This document shows, piece by piece, positions 9,214-17,752 of a stretch of DNA of 64,000 nucleotides. The position numbers were made by a program, and so were the translations under genes. The stretch is from a bacterium (lineage in GTDB: Bacteria > Vulcanimicrobiota > Xenobia > Xenobiales > JADMJV01): the NCBI GenBank assembly GCA_018266105.1, contig JAFEBA010000039.1, forward strand, positions 319-64,318, in the 5' to 3' direction. Below the pieces are notes generated by a model. That model made no database searches. It was given only the letters and a program-made list of their open reading frames with translations, and was not told where the DNA came from. Numbering within the stretch: the first letter of the stretch is position 1; each line of letters begins with the position of its first letter.

Positions 9214-9435
9214 ATGTCAGATAAAGAGGGAGCGATTGAGGTTGAAGGCACTGTGGTTGAAGCCTTCCCCAATGCTCGATTTCAGGTAGAACTTCAGAAT
9301 GGCCACAAAGTGCTGGCCCACGTATCCGGGAAAATCCGCCGCCACTTCATTCGTATTCTTCCGGGAGACAAGGTGACTGTTGAGCTGTCGCCCTATGATC
9401 TCACGCGCGGTCGCATTACCTACCGCTACAAATAA
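9214..9435 (+). CDS. infA: Translation initiation factor IF-1
   Basis: Single OB-fold protein that binds the 30S A site during initiation. 73 residues, the usual length, with family blocks [39 protein letters not shown] and [24 protein letters not shown]. The start is the ATG at 9214, 7 bases after a perfect AGGAGG (9201-9206); the ATG at 9210 is out of frame and soon stops. It is not next to ribosomal protein genes here, unlike the classical spc/alpha operon location. Confidence 0.96.
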   Translation: MSDKEGAIEVEGTVVEAFPNARFQVELQNGHKVLAHVSGKIRRHFIRILPGDKVTVELSPYDLTRGRITYRYK

Positions 9436-9506
9436 GAGGACCCTGCTGCCTGGCGCAAGAACCCCCGCAGCCCCTGCCAACAGGGCAACACAGCGGAGGT
9501 TCCCCA

Positions 9507-10706
9507 GTGAAGATTCTCTTAGCCGATAAGCTTCATCCCCAGTCGGTGCAGGCCCTACAGGCCATCAGCGGCGTTGAAGTCATCAATCAACCGTCGCTTG
9601 GACCCGACGATTTGCCGGGCGCCATCGCCGGCGTGGAAATTCTGATCGTCCGATCGACCAAGGTGAACGCAGCCACCATCGCGGCTGCTGATCGCCTTGG
9701 TCTTATTATTCGGGCCGGGTCGGGTTACAACACCATCGATGTCGAAGGGGCTTCGGCCAAAGGCATTTATGTCGCCAACTGCCCTGGAAAGAACTCCACG
9801 GCTGTAGCCGAGCTGGCGCTGGGTCTGATTCTGGCCCTGGATCGCAATATTCCCGACAATGTGGCCGATCTGCGTGCCGGTAAGTGGAACAAAGGCAAAT
9901 ACGGCAAGGCTCTGGGAATCAAAGGGCGCACCGTGGGTCTAGTTGGCCTGGGCGCTATCGGCCAGGAGACGGCCGAGCGGCTGAAGTCCTTCGGTGTCAA
10001 GGTTCTGGCCTGGTCACGTTCGCTGACTCAGGCCAAAGCCGAGGCTCACGGCCTGGAGTATGTGCCCAATCTGGTCGACCTGGCGGGGCGTTGCGACATC
10101 ATCAGCCTTCATCTGGCTTTGTCGGGTGATACGCGAGGCCTGATTTCGAAAGACTTCCTGGGCGCCATGCAAAAAGACGCATTCCTCATCAATACCTGTC
10201 GGGCTGAAGTGGTCGATCACGCGGCTCTGCTCGAGGTGATGAACACCAAGAATATTCGCTACGGCACGGATGTGTTCGAAAACGAACCCTCCGGCAAGGA
10301 TGGGGACTTCGCCAGTGCCGTCAGCCAGCACCCCAATTGCTATGGAACCCATCATATCGGTGCGTCCACTGACCAGGCCGAGCTGGATACCGGTCTGGAG
10401 GGAGTGCGGATCGTGAATGCGTTCATTCAGGGTCAACCCGTCCCCAACTGCGTCAATCTGCGCAAGCCTCCCGCCAGTGCTTCGGCCATCACCGTGCGTC
10501 ACCAGGACCGGGTGGGCGTGCTGGCCGGTGTATTCGGAGTTCTGAAGGAGAACGGAGTCAATGTTCAGGAGATGGAAAACCTCGTCTTCTCGGGAGCCAA
10601 GGCAGCCAGCGCCCGCATCCTGGTCGAGGACGCCGTCTCAGACCAGGTCGTTACCGCTCTGCAAAAATGCGATGGCGTGTTGCACGTCAGCGCCTCCAGT
10701 CTCTAG
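9507..10706 (+). CDS. serA: D-3-phosphoglycerate dehydrogenase
   Basis: Oxidises 3-phosphoglycerate to 3-phosphohydroxypyruvate, the first step of serine synthesis. 399 residues: split substrate-binding domain, central NAD-binding Rossmann fold with VGLVGLGAIGQETAERL (about 145-160), the active-site arginine region LINTCRAEVVDHAALL, the catalytic HHIGAST (about 287), and a C-terminal ACT domain (about 325-399, VRHQDRVGVLAGVFGVL) for allosteric control. It is the short type without the intervening ASB domain. GTG start at 9507 with GGAGG upstream. Stands alone between infA and sucC. Confidence 0.93.
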   Translation: MKILLADKLHPQSVQALQAISGVEVINQPSLGPDDLPGAIAGVEILIVRSTKVNAATIAAADRLGLIIRAGSGYNTIDVEGASAKGIYVANCPGKNSTAVAELALGLILALDRNIPDNVADLRAGKWNKGKYGKALGIKGRTVGLVGLGAIGQETAERLKSFGVKVLAWSRSLTQAKAEAHGLEYVPNLVDLAGRCDIISLHLALSGDTRGLISKDFLGAMQKDAFLINTCRAEVVDHAALLEVMNTKNIRYGTDVFENEPSGKDGDFASAVSQHPNCYGTHHIGASTDQAELDTGLEGVRIVNAFIQGQPVPNCVNLRKPPASASAITVRHQDRVGVLAGVFGVLKENGVNVQEMENLVFSGAKAASARILVEDAVSDQVVTALQKCDGVLHVSASSL

Positions 10707-10791
10707 AGAGAGCTGGCGCCGGCCCGCTGCTGAAGGACGCGCCAAATAAGCCAAGAATCGCCCAACCCGTAAGTTCGAGAGGAGTCTAGGA

Positions 10792-11925
10792 ATGATCATC
10801 CACGAGTATCAGGGGAAAGAGCTGATGGACGCCATCGGCATCCCCACCACCAAGGGCAGAGTGGCCTCCACTCCGGCCGAAGCCAAGGCCGTGGCCGCTG
10901 AAATCGGCAAAAAGGTGGCCGTCAAAGCCCAGGTGCACATCGGAGGTCGCGGTAAGGCCGGCGGCATTAAGCTGGCCGATACCCCCGAGCAGGCTGAAGA
11001 AGCCGCCAAAGCCATCATCGGGATGGACATCAAGGGCCTCAAAGTCAACAAGGTCCTGGTGGAAGAGTGCGTGGAGATTGAGAAAGAGTTCTACCTCGGC
11101 ATCACCCTCGATCGCGACGCCGGCACCCACGTGATCATGTTCAGCCCTATGGGCGGTATGGACATCGAGGAGGTGGCCGTAACCCACCCCGACCAGATTT
11201 TCAAGTGCCACACTCACCCCTGGTTGGGCGTGCAGGACTACGAAATTCGCGAGATGCTCTACAAAACCGGCCTGGATGCCAAGATGATCAAGCAGATCCA
11301 CATGTTCTGCAAGAAGGCATTCGAGCTTTATCGCAAGTGGGATTGTGTGCTGACCGAGATCAACCCGCTGGCCGTGCTCAAGGACGGCCGGGTGGTGGCT
11401 GCTGACGCCAAAATCAACTTCGACGACAACGCGACCTATCGTCACCCCGAACTGGAGGCGATGCGTGAGGTGGCCGAGGAAGATCCGCTGGAGCGTTCCG
11501 CCAAAGAGCGCGGCCTGAATAACTACGTCCGTCTTGACGGCGAAGTGGGCATCATCGGAAACGGCGCCGGCCTGGTGATGGGCACGCTGGATATCGTCGC
11601 TCGCGAAGGCGGCAAGCCCGCCAACTTCCTGGACGTAGGCGGCGGCGCCAACGCGGCCCTGGTGGCCAATGCGCTGGGCCTGGTGCTGTCCGATCCCAAC
11701 GTGAAGGGCGTGCTCTTCAATATTTTCGGTGGCATCACCCGCGGTGACGAGGTCGCTAACGGCATTGTGCAGGGCGTCAAGCAGGTGGAGCTTAAGGTTC
11801 CCCTGGTGATTCGTCTTTCCGGCACCAATGAAAAAGAAGGCCGGGCCATCCTGGCTGAAAATGGCTACGAAGTGGCCGCCACCATGGAAGAAGCCGCCAA
11901 AAAGATCGTGGCCCTCACCCGCTGA
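10792..11925 (+). CDS. sucC: Succinyl-CoA synthetase beta subunit
   Basis: ADP- or GDP-forming succinate-CoA ligase subunit; it carries the ATP-grasp nucleotide-binding domain. 377 residues starting MIIHEYQGKELM, with GGRGKAGGIKLADTP, the ATP-grasp TEINPLAVLKDGRVVAADAKI block and the C-terminal CoA-ligase domain GGGANAALVANALGLVLSD and FNIFGGITRGDEVANGI. The length is slightly below the E. coli protein. ATG at 10792 follows GAGAGGAG. sucD lies 128 bases downstream, as is usual. Acts in the TCA cycle and in using succinyl-CoA from propionate or branched-chain degradation. Confidence 0.96.
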   Translation: MIIHEYQGKELMDAIGIPTTKGRVASTPAEAKAVAAEIGKKVAVKAQVHIGGRGKAGGIKLADTPEQAEEAAKAIIGMDIKGLKVNKVLVEECVEIEKEFYLGITLDRDAGTHVIMFSPMGGMDIEEVAVTHPDQIFKCHTHPWLGVQDYEIREMLYKTGLDAKMIKQIHMFCKKAFELYRKWDCVLTEINPLAVLKDGRVVAADAKINFDDNATYRHPELEAMREVAEEDPLERSAKERGLNNYVRLDGEVGIIGNGAGLVMGTLDIVAREGGKPANFLDVGGGANAALVANALGLVLSDPNVKGVLFNIFGGITRGDEVANGIVQGVKQVELKVPLVIRLSGTNEKEGRAILAENGYEVAATMEEAAKKIVALTR

Positions 11926-12053
11926 AATCGCTCCGACTCCTTGAAGACCCTCGCGGCCAAGCCGCTTGGGTCATCAGCTTCAGATAGAGTCGCGATTTCA
12001 GCATGACCATGTGACCGGGCCGGCCTGCCGCCGGCCCTCGGAAGGAGACACAA

Positions 12054-12932
12054 ATGAGCATTATCATCAACAAGAACAGCAAAATCCTGGTGCAGGGCAT
12101 CACGGGCAAAGAAGGCGGCTTTCACGCCAAGCAGATGATCGAATATGGCTCCCAGGTGGTGGGTGGTTGCACCCCCGGCAAGGGTGGACTGACCGTGCTC
12201 GATCGCCCGGTGTGGAACACCGTTGCCGAAGGTCGGGCCGCCACCGGTGCCGACACCTCCATCATCTTCGTGCCTGCGGCCGGTGCCGCCGACGCAGTGC
12301 TGGAAGCAGCCCATGCCGGCATCAAGACCATCGTCTGTATCACCGAAGGCGTGCCCATCCAGGACATGGTTCCGGTAGCGGCCGAAGTGAAGCGCCTGGG
12401 TGCTCGTATGGTCGGACCCAACTGTCCCGGTCTGATCACCCCCGGAGAATGCAAGTTGGGCATCATGCCCGCTCACATCTTCAGTCCCGGACCGGTAGGC
12501 TTTGTTTCCCGCTCCGGAACGCTGACCTACCAGGCTGTGGACGAACTGACCCGCAACGGTTTGGGCCAGTCCACCTGCGTGGGTATCGGTGGCGACCCGG
12601 TCATCGGCACCAGCTTCCTGGACTGCGTCAAGATGTTCATCGACGACCCGGCCACCAAAGCCCTGGTTCTGATCGGTGAAATCGGCGGCGGTCAGGAAGA
12701 AGAAGCGGCCGCCTTTCTGCAGGGCAAAGACATACCGTGTGTGGCCATGATTGCCGGCCGCACCGCTCCTCCTGGTAAGCGCATGGGCCACGCTGGCGCC
12801 ATCGTTTCGGGCGGAGTGGGCACTGCTCAGGGTAAGGTGGACGCCTTCATGAAGGCGGGCGTGCCGGTGCTGGACACCACCCAGGAGCTGGTTGCCGAGC
12901 TGAAAAAGCGCATGGCCACAGCTAAAGTCTAA
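12054..12932 (+). CDS. sucD: Succinyl-CoA synthetase alpha subunit
   Basis: CoA-binding subunit that carries the phosphohistidine intermediate. 292 residues starting [21 protein letters not shown], with [25 protein letters not shown], and the catalytic histidine in [12 protein letters not shown] at residue 246. ATG at 12054 has GGAAGGAG upstream. It is separated from sucC by a 128-base gap that has no gene, and followed by a strong terminator. Confidence 0.96.
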   Translation: MSIIINKNSKILVQGITGKEGGFHAKQMIEYGSQVVGGCTPGKGGLTVLDRPVWNTVAEGRAATGADTSIIFVPAAGAADAVLEAAHAGIKTIVCITEGVPIQDMVPVAAEVKRLGARMVGPNCPGLITPGECKLGIMPAHIFSPGPVGFVSRSGTLTYQAVDELTRNGLGQSTCVGIGGDPVIGTSFLDCVKMFIDDPATKALVLIGEIGGGQEEEAAAFLQGKDIPCVAMIAGRTAPPGKRMGHAGAIVSGGVGTAQGKVDAFMKAGVPVLDTTQELVAELKKRMATAKV

Positions 12933-12946
12933 ACCTGGGCACTGCC

Positions 12947-12987
12947 AACATGAAAAAAAGCCCGTTTTCCGGGCTTTTTTTCATGTT
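12947..12987 (+). terminator. Long perfect hairpin terminator after sucD
   Basis: An 18-bp perfect inverted repeat: 12947-12964 pairs with 12970-12987 around the loop TTTTC. The core GCCCG/CGGGC is flanked by seven A and seven T, so it can terminate in both directions. The right arm contains an ATG (12983) that is in frame with the next gene. Confidence 0.9.
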
Positions 12988-12997
12988 GGGTGGCAAG

Positions 12998-14125
12998 ATG
13001 AGAAGCTCGCAAGCCTTTCGAATAGATCTGAGCGTGCGCCACTGGGAACCGCTGACACTGGAAGAGATCTCGAGCCTGGCAGGGAGCTGGAACCTGGTGC
13101 CTGCTCTGCCCTGGTTGCAGAAGATTCCGGCTCTGCGCCAGGCGGTGCTGGGGCAAAAAGCCGTGCTGGCTCTTCCGGCCGACTCGGGCCCTTTGCTCCT
13201 GCTGCGGCTTCCCAGAAGTCGGGCCGCCCTGGGTTCACAGCGCTTCCCACTCGAGCAGGTTCCCGGCTCAAAAGCCTGGGTTCTCGCTCTCCAGTTGGGG
13301 GCGGAACCGACTCCAGGGCTTCCACTTCTGCCTCTCGATCCGGTCTGCCTCGGCTGGTGCGACCTGGGCTGGCCCGAGCTGCATTGGGATGGACTGTGCC
13401 TGGCCAGCGCCTGTAGTCCCCGCGCGCGCGACTGGGCTTGGGCCTGGGTTCCGACTTGCGGACCTGTTTGTTTGCGTATCTATCTCCAGCGCAGTCAGTT
13501 GGAAATTTCAAGGTGGGTGGAAGAACTCTGCCCGGGCTTATGGCAGGTTGCTCCAGACGGGACTTTGCGCTCGCGTCTCAGTGACGACTGCCGGATGCAA
13601 TGGCGGGATGGCTTCCTTGGGTTTAGTCGCGGTTTCCTGACCCCGCCTTCGGATCAAATTGAAGCGGACTACTTCTTGCTTCTGGCTCTCGCTGAGGGGG
13701 GTCTGGGGGAGTTGCAGTTTGACCTGTTTGATGGGGACTATTATTCTCTGGTTGCTTCAGGATACAGCGCGGCCTCTCTGCGAGAGTATCTTCACGCCAG
13801 GGCGGGGGCCGGGAAGAAGCACCGCTGGAATCGATTCCAGTCCAGGGGGCCGATTGACGCGCGCGCCAGCACCACCCTGGCCTGCCTGCAACGATTGGGA
13901 AAGGCCCTGGGTCGGGAGTGCCTCGACGCAACCGAGCTGGAGCGCCACCTGGCAGGACTAAGGCTGGGAGAGACTGACCGCAACATCGTCGTGCTGGTTT
14001 CCCCCGAGAGCTGGGATGAGGCTGTATTTGCTCGCCTGGCTGCCGCTCAACCGCGCATCATGTTCAGGTGGCAGTTGGGGCCCGAGCCGCCCCACCGTAG
14101 CGTCATCTTCAATCCTGGGAACTGA
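12998..14125 (+). CDS. Unrecognised 375-residue cytoplasmic protein
   Basis: I do not recognise this protein. It has no signal peptide or membrane helix and is rich in Leu, Trp and Arg. The N-terminal 190 residues contain proline-rich stretches (LPLLPLDPVCLGW); the middle has an acidic/aromatic block IEADYFLLLALAEGGLGE and DLFDGDYYSLVASGYSA. The C-terminal part has LACLQRLGKALGRE and NIVVLVSPESWDEAVFARL. The ATG at 12998 is preferred, with GGGTGG just upstream; in-frame ATGs at 12950 and 12983 lie inside the sucD terminator and are unlikely. Its codon use fits its neighbours. It may be transcribed by read-through from sucD or by a hidden promoter. Confidence 0.65.
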   Translation: MRSSQAFRIDLSVRHWEPLTLEEISSLAGSWNLVPALPWLQKIPALRQAVLGQKAVLALPADSGPLLLLRLPRSRAALGSQRFPLEQVPGSKAWVLALQLGAEPTPGLPLLPLDPVCLGWCDLGWPELHWDGLCLASACSPRARDWAWAWVPTCGPVCLRIYLQRSQLEISRWVEELCPGLWQVAPDGTLRSRLSDDCRMQWRDGFLGFSRGFLTPPSDQIEADYFLLLALAEGGLGELQFDLFDGDYYSLVASGYSAASLREYLHARAGAGKKHRWNRFQSRGPIDARASTTLACLQRLGKALGRECLDATELERHLAGLRLGETDRNIVVLVSPESWDEAVFARLAAAQPRIMFRWQLGPEPPHRSVIFNPGN

Positions 14126-14401
14126 ACCCCGGTGGAGCACGTTTGCTATGAAGAAGCCCCTGGCTTAATTGAAAAAAATTCTGAAGTTCCTTGAATTACG
14201 CCATTCGGAAGGAGTATTTAAAAAAGGTCTCGACGGGGTGCTTGCCATGAAAAAATGACTGTGCTATACTCCGACCGGACCTAAGACCGGGATAAAAAAG
14301 CCCGTAACAATGGGCTTCCCGAGTTCTTCCCAAGCAAAAACACGCTGCAAAAGCCTGAGCGCAGAGCCTGCCGCGTCTAGACTTACAGGAGGCACGACCC
14401 C
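14126..14401 (+). other. Non-coding leader region with promoter
   Basis: No conventional gene. From 14126 to about 14240 the DNA is A/T-rich and I see only runs of A. Then come a sigma70-type promoter (14242-14270) and a transcribed leader of about 120 bases before the microprotein. The leader holds a CCGACCGG/TAAGACCGG repeat and an AAGCCC-N8-GGGCTT hairpin (14299-14318), with no T-run after it. Whether it is a regulatory RNA cannot be told from sequence alone. Confidence 0.5.
14242..14270 (+). promoter_or_regulatory. Strong sigma70-type promoter of the YqzL-like microprotein
   Basis: TTGCCA (14242-14247), exactly 17 bases, TATACT (14265-14270). It is the best-formed promoter in the window, and the transcript would run into the structured leader and the small gene at 14402. 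Confidence 0.75.
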
Positions 14402-14506
14402 ATGACGATGACCACTGAAATGTTCTGGAAACTCTTTCAGTCCACCGGTTCCCTCGAAGCATACCTGCTCTACAGACAGAACCTGGACTCCCGCTCAGGC
14501 AGCTGA
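14402..14506 (+). CDS. YqzL-like microprotein (34 residues)
   Basis: A 34-residue protein, MTMTTEMFWKLFQSTGSLEA followed by YLLYRQNLDSRSGS. The FWKLFxxTGSxxAYLLYR pattern matches the YqzL family (WxxFxxTGxxxAYLLY) known from Bacillus and relatives, whose function is unknown. ATG at 14402 lies 9 bases after a perfect AGGAGG (14387-14392). It has its own promoter (14242-14270) and terminator (14533-14558), so it forms a complete single-gene unit. An in-frame ATG at 14408 is an alternative start. It was found by reading the DNA and would be missed by a length filter. Confidence 0.8.
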   Translation: MTMTTEMFWKLFQSTGSLEAYLLYRQNLDSRSGS

Positions 14507-14532
14507 CAAGCAACCATACAAACTGAATAGGG

Positions 14533-14558
14533 AAAAGGCTCCAGCGCGAGCCTTTTTT
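14533..14558 (+). terminator. Rho-independent terminator of the YqzL-like gene
   Basis: AAAAGGCTC (14533-14541), loop of 6, GAGCC (14548-14552) followed by six Ts. The A-tract pairs with the T-run. Confidence 0.9.
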
Positions 14559-14604
14559 CATTTTCCCGGGGGGCTTGCCCAAAAGCCGGGCGAAGGAGGC
14601 AATG

Positions 14605-15366
14605 ATGAAGCGACTAGTCCCGATTTTATTGGGCGCAGCCCTGCTGCTGTCGGCCGTGCAGGCCGCCCCCAGCTCCAAAGAAGTGCAGATGTATTCCAAG
14701 AAATTGGACTTTGACGAAAAGCACAAGAAGGTTCGCCTCATCGGAGACGTCAAGATCACGACCGACAAATACACGATGACGGCCCCCTACGCTGAGTTCT
14801 TCACGGACAAAAAGATCGGTGAGTTCCAGGGGGGTGTGAAGATTACCGGAGAAGGCACCACCGCCACCGGCAAGCGAATGAAGGTGTTCTATGCGGACCG
14901 CAGGGCCGTTCTTTCCGGTAACGTCAAGCTCGTGAGCAGCAAAGGTCCGGGAGGAACCACCGGCACGCCCACCATCATGACCGGCCAGGAGCTGGAGTAT
15001 CAGTGGGACAGGGGCTACGGCGAGGCGCGCGGAGGCGTCAAAGTGGATCAAGGCGATCGTCACGCCTTTTGCGACAAGGCCACCTACTACCGCGACCAGC
15101 AGATGGTTTATATGCAGGGCAATGTGCGCGTGGAACGTGGCGATGGCGATTGGCTTACCAGCGAGAGGGCCCGCATGAATCTGGCTACCAACGTGATTGA
15201 AGCCGATGGCGGCGTGACCGCCCGCACTCTGCTGGAAGAGAAGAATAAGCCCAAGCCGACTCCAGCCACTCCCACCCCGGCTGAACCCGTGCCGATGGAG
15301 CCTCCGTTCCCCATGGCCGTGCCCACCACCCCTCCGCCGCCGCGCTTGCCTGGAGTGGATGAATGA
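14605..15366 (+). CDS. LptA/OstA-like periplasmic lipopolysaccharide-transport protein
   Basis: Secreted beta-jellyroll protein, probably part of the bridge carrying lipopolysaccharide to the outer membrane. About 253 residues: signal peptide with AVQA/AP cleavage, then repeated OstA-like strands (KLDFDEKHKKVRLIGDVKI, APYAEFFTDKKIGEFQGGVK, ARGGVKVDQGDRHAFCDKATY, MVYMQGNVRVERGDG), the pattern of LptA and LptC. The last 45 residues are a Pro-rich low-complexity tail, which is unusual for LptA. ATG at 14605 (or 14602) follows GAAGGAGG. Its stop overlaps the next start (ATGA), so it is translationally coupled to the secreted protein. Confidence 0.82.
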   Translation: MKRLVPILLGAALLLSAVQAAPSSKEVQMYSKKLDFDEKHKKVRLIGDVKITTDKYTMTAPYAEFFTDKKIGEFQGGVKITGEGTTATGKRMKVFYADRRAVLSGNVKLVSSKGPGGTTGTPTIMTGQELEYQWDRGYGEARGGVKVDQGDRHAFCDKATYYRDQQMVYMQGNVRVERGDGDWLTSERARMNLATNVIEADGGVTARTLLEEKNKPKPTPATPTPAEPVPMEPPFPMAVPTTPPPPRLPGVDE

Positions 15367-16895
15367 AGAAGTTCCTTTTGGCCGCGGCGCTCTTTCTCAG
15401 TGCCCCGGCCCTGGCCCAGGAGACCGCCTGGAGCCTGCGAGTTCAACCTCAATCAGCTGCTGCTACCGCCAGGCCTGGCCAGACAAATTACGCCAATGCC
15501 TTCCTGGCCTTTTCTTTGGCCGAATCGGGCTCTAACCGGCCACTGGCGACTCAACTGGTGGCACCTTACCTGGCCTGGCTGCAAGACTATCCACGTTTGC
15601 AGGAGGTCCACGGCCAGCGTGAACCGGCCTGGCTGCACGGGGAGGCCGATCAAATCGCCCTGGTCACGCTGGCTCTGATCGATCTCGATCGGGCCAGCCC
15701 TGACCCAAAGAGACGCGAACAGATCTCGCAGTTCGCGCAGGGCCTGGCCCAACTGCACCACCTGAACACCCAAAGCTATCCTTTTGGGGCTCACACATCC
15801 TTCGATAGCGCACGCCTGGACAGCCCCGCTTATGCCCCGGCTGGTGAAGCCAAAGCGCCTGGGGCCTTATGGCGCCCCGAACGTAGCTATCAGGTCAAGG
15901 CTCTGGCGGCGGCTTCGCAGTATGTTGGCGACAAGAGTTTGCTGGAAGAGAGCCAGACCGAGGCGTTGGGTATTTGGGCTCATCTGGTGACTTCGGGCCG
16001 CTGGATCTGGGCCTTTGTGCCTCGGCCTACGGGCAAGTCTGAAGTTTTCGCTCCAGCCGCCGCCGTCGATAACTATCTAACGCTGGAGAGCATCACCCAC
16101 GGTGACGTCTACAATCTGCTGGCCGGTCTGGCCGCACGTGACTGTCTGGCGGCCACGCCCAAGAACGGGGACGAAAAGGCGGCCCAAGATTGGGTGCGCA
16201 GCCACACCAAGAGCAACCGCTACCTGGGCTACAGCAATCAGGCCGAGCCGGTGAGCTACCAGATCATGGAGGCTGAGCAAGGTCGCGCCGTACAGAAAGC
16301 CTTCGACGTCATCGATGTCAACTACCCAGATGGAGAACCGGGAAAGATCGTAAAGGTCGGCCGTGACCAGATGTTCTGGATGCGTTTCGATATTGAACGC
16401 GAGGACGATTACTTTTTCTATCTGCTCTTTCTCAAGAGCCACCTGGAAGGCGGATTGGTTTCGGTGCTGATGCGCATCGACGGAGACAAGATCTTCCAGG
16501 TGAATCTGGGCGGTGCCAGCGATCCTTACGTGGATATGGATTTCGTGGACGGTCCCCGTCCGTTACGGGCGGGACCCCACAGCTTCGGGATTCGCTTTGC
16601 CGGACTTTTGATGACCCAGCCCGCCATTCTGGATTCGGTGCTGGCCTGGCCGGTGGTAGAACGGCGTTTTCTCAGTAACGGCAAGCGCCGTTTGTTGGTC
16701 TTGCATAACCTGTCCAAGCAGAAGGCAAAAACGACCTATCCGGAGGTACACAACTGGCCTCCCGAGAACATCAACTGCGTCGACGGGACAGCTCAGCCGG
16801 CCAAGTTGGAGCGATTTGCGGACAAGCGCCGTCGTAAAGAATATTTAGTTTTGCCGCCCGGAGGCCTGGCCTGGCTGGAGTGGCAAGAGGAGTAA
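15363..16895 (+). CDS. Secreted two-domain protein, possible glycoside-active enzyme
   Basis: A 510-residue exported protein with a clear signal peptide (KKFLLAAALFLSAPALAQ). The N-terminal half (about 40-270) is helical with repeated Ala/Leu-rich helix pairs and WIWAFVPRPTGK. It resembles an (alpha/alpha) toroid as in some glycoside hydrolases and lyases, but I cannot name a family. The C-terminal half (about 300-500) is beta-rich (MRIDGDKIFQVNLGG, GPHSFGIRFAGLL) and looks like a carbohydrate-binding or jelly-roll domain. It overlaps lptA-like by 4 bases and precedes murQ closely, so an envelope or sugar role is likely. Function is inferred only. Confidence 0.6.
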   Translation: MKKFLLAAALFLSAPALAQETAWSLRVQPQSAAATARPGQTNYANAFLAFSLAESGSNRPLATQLVAPYLAWLQDYPRLQEVHGQREPAWLHGEADQIALVTLALIDLDRASPDPKRREQISQFAQGLAQLHHLNTQSYPFGAHTSFDSARLDSPAYAPAGEAKAPGALWRPERSYQVKALAAASQYVGDKSLLEESQTEALGIWAHLVTSGRWIWAFVPRPTGKSEVFAPAAAVDNYLTLESITHGDVYNLLAGLAARDCLAATPKNGDEKAAQDWVRSHTKSNRYLGYSNQAEPVSYQIMEAEQGRAVQKAFDVIDVNYPDGEPGKIVKVGRDQMFWMRFDIEREDDYFFYLLFLKSHLEGGLVSVLMRIDGDKIFQVNLGGASDPYVDMDFVDGPRPLRAGPHSFGIRFAGLLMTQPAILDSVLAWPVVERRFLSNGKRRLLVLHNLSKQKAKTTYPEVHNWPPENINCVDGTAQPAKLERFADKRRRKEYLVLPPGGLAWLEWQEE

Positions 16896-16897
16896 TC

Positions 16898-17722
16898 GTG
16901 GACCTGAATCGGGCTCTTACCGAGCAAGCCAATCCCGAGAGCGCCAATCTCGACAAAATGAGTGCGCAAGAGATTCTGCAGTTGATGAACCGTCAGGATC
17001 TGACGGTGGTGGCGGCAGTGGAGCGAGCCTTGCCCAACCTGGCTCCTCTGGTAGAGGCGGCGGCGGAGCGTATGTCTCGAGGTGGTCGACTTTTTTATGT
17101 CGGTGCCGGAACCAGCGGACGCCTGGGCATGCTGGATGCGGCCGAATGCCCCCCAACCTTCAGCACTCCTCCTGAAATGGTGCAGGCCGTGCTGGCTGGA
17201 GGACCCCAGGCGTTCTTGAAAGCCGTGGAGCACGCCGAAGATCGGCGCGATGTGGGTGCCCAGGAAATGCACGACCGTGGGGTCGGGGAGCTGGACACCG
17301 TGGTGGGAATCTCGGCATCAGGTCGCACCCCTTTTGTGCTGGGTGCATTGGAAGAGGCTCAAAGCCGCCAGGCTCTGACCGGTTCGATCTACTGCAACCC
17401 GGGGTCACCCCTGGAGATGGCGGCTCAGTATCCGGTTCTGCTGGAAGTTGGTCCCGAAGTGTTGGCCGGGTCCACTCGCTTGAAGGCCGGAACGGCCACC
17501 AAGATGGCGCTCAATATGTTGAGCACGGGGGTCATGGTGCTGCTGGGCAAGACCCTGGGCAACCTTATGGCCGATTTGACCCCGACCTGCGAGAAACTCA
17601 AGATCCGTAGTGTGCGCATTCTCTCTCAGAGCGCCGGTATTCCCTGGGAAGAGGCCGAGCGGCGGCTGGATGAGGCCGGGGGAGATCTGCGCAAAGCGCT
17701 GCAGTCGCACGCGGATGTCTAG
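16898..17722 (+). CDS. murQ: N-acetylmuramic acid 6-phosphate etherase
   Basis: Cleaves the lactyl ether of MurNAc-6-phosphate, giving GlcNAc-6-phosphate in peptidoglycan recycling. About 274 residues with a SIS fold: RLFYVGAGTSGRLGMLDA (sugar-phosphate binding), ECPPTFSTPPEMV and the GISASGRTPFVLGAL block. Its C-terminal TPTCEKLKIRSVRILSQSAG is typical of MurQ. GTG at 16898 is preferred because AAGAGGAG is 6 bases upstream; a GTG at 16880 would overlap the preceding gene. Directly follows the secreted protein and precedes a SpoIID-domain protein, making a peptidoglycan turnover cluster. Confidence 0.94.
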   Translation: MDLNRALTEQANPESANLDKMSAQEILQLMNRQDLTVVAAVERALPNLAPLVEAAAERMSRGGRLFYVGAGTSGRLGMLDAAECPPTFSTPPEMVQAVLAGGPQAFLKAVEHAEDRRDVGAQEMHDRGVGELDTVVGISASGRTPFVLGALEEAQSRQALTGSIYCNPGSPLEMAAQYPVLLEVGPEVLAGSTRLKAGTATKMALNMLSTGVMVLLGKTLGNLMADLTPTCEKLKIRSVRILSQSAGIPWEEAERRLDEAGGDLRKALQSHADV

Positions 17723-17752
17723 TCCAGTGTTGGCACGCTCGTTGGCGCAGCC

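Noticed and set aside
11865..12791. 308-residue minus-strand open frame opposite sucD
   Set aside because: Shadow of sucD with its catalytic histidine at residue 246; the minus product is Gly/His rich without motifs.
14196..14774. 192-residue minus-strand open frame over the microprotein region
   Set aside because: It runs antisense through the promoter, the microprotein, its terminator and the lptA-like signal peptide, with a low-complexity product.
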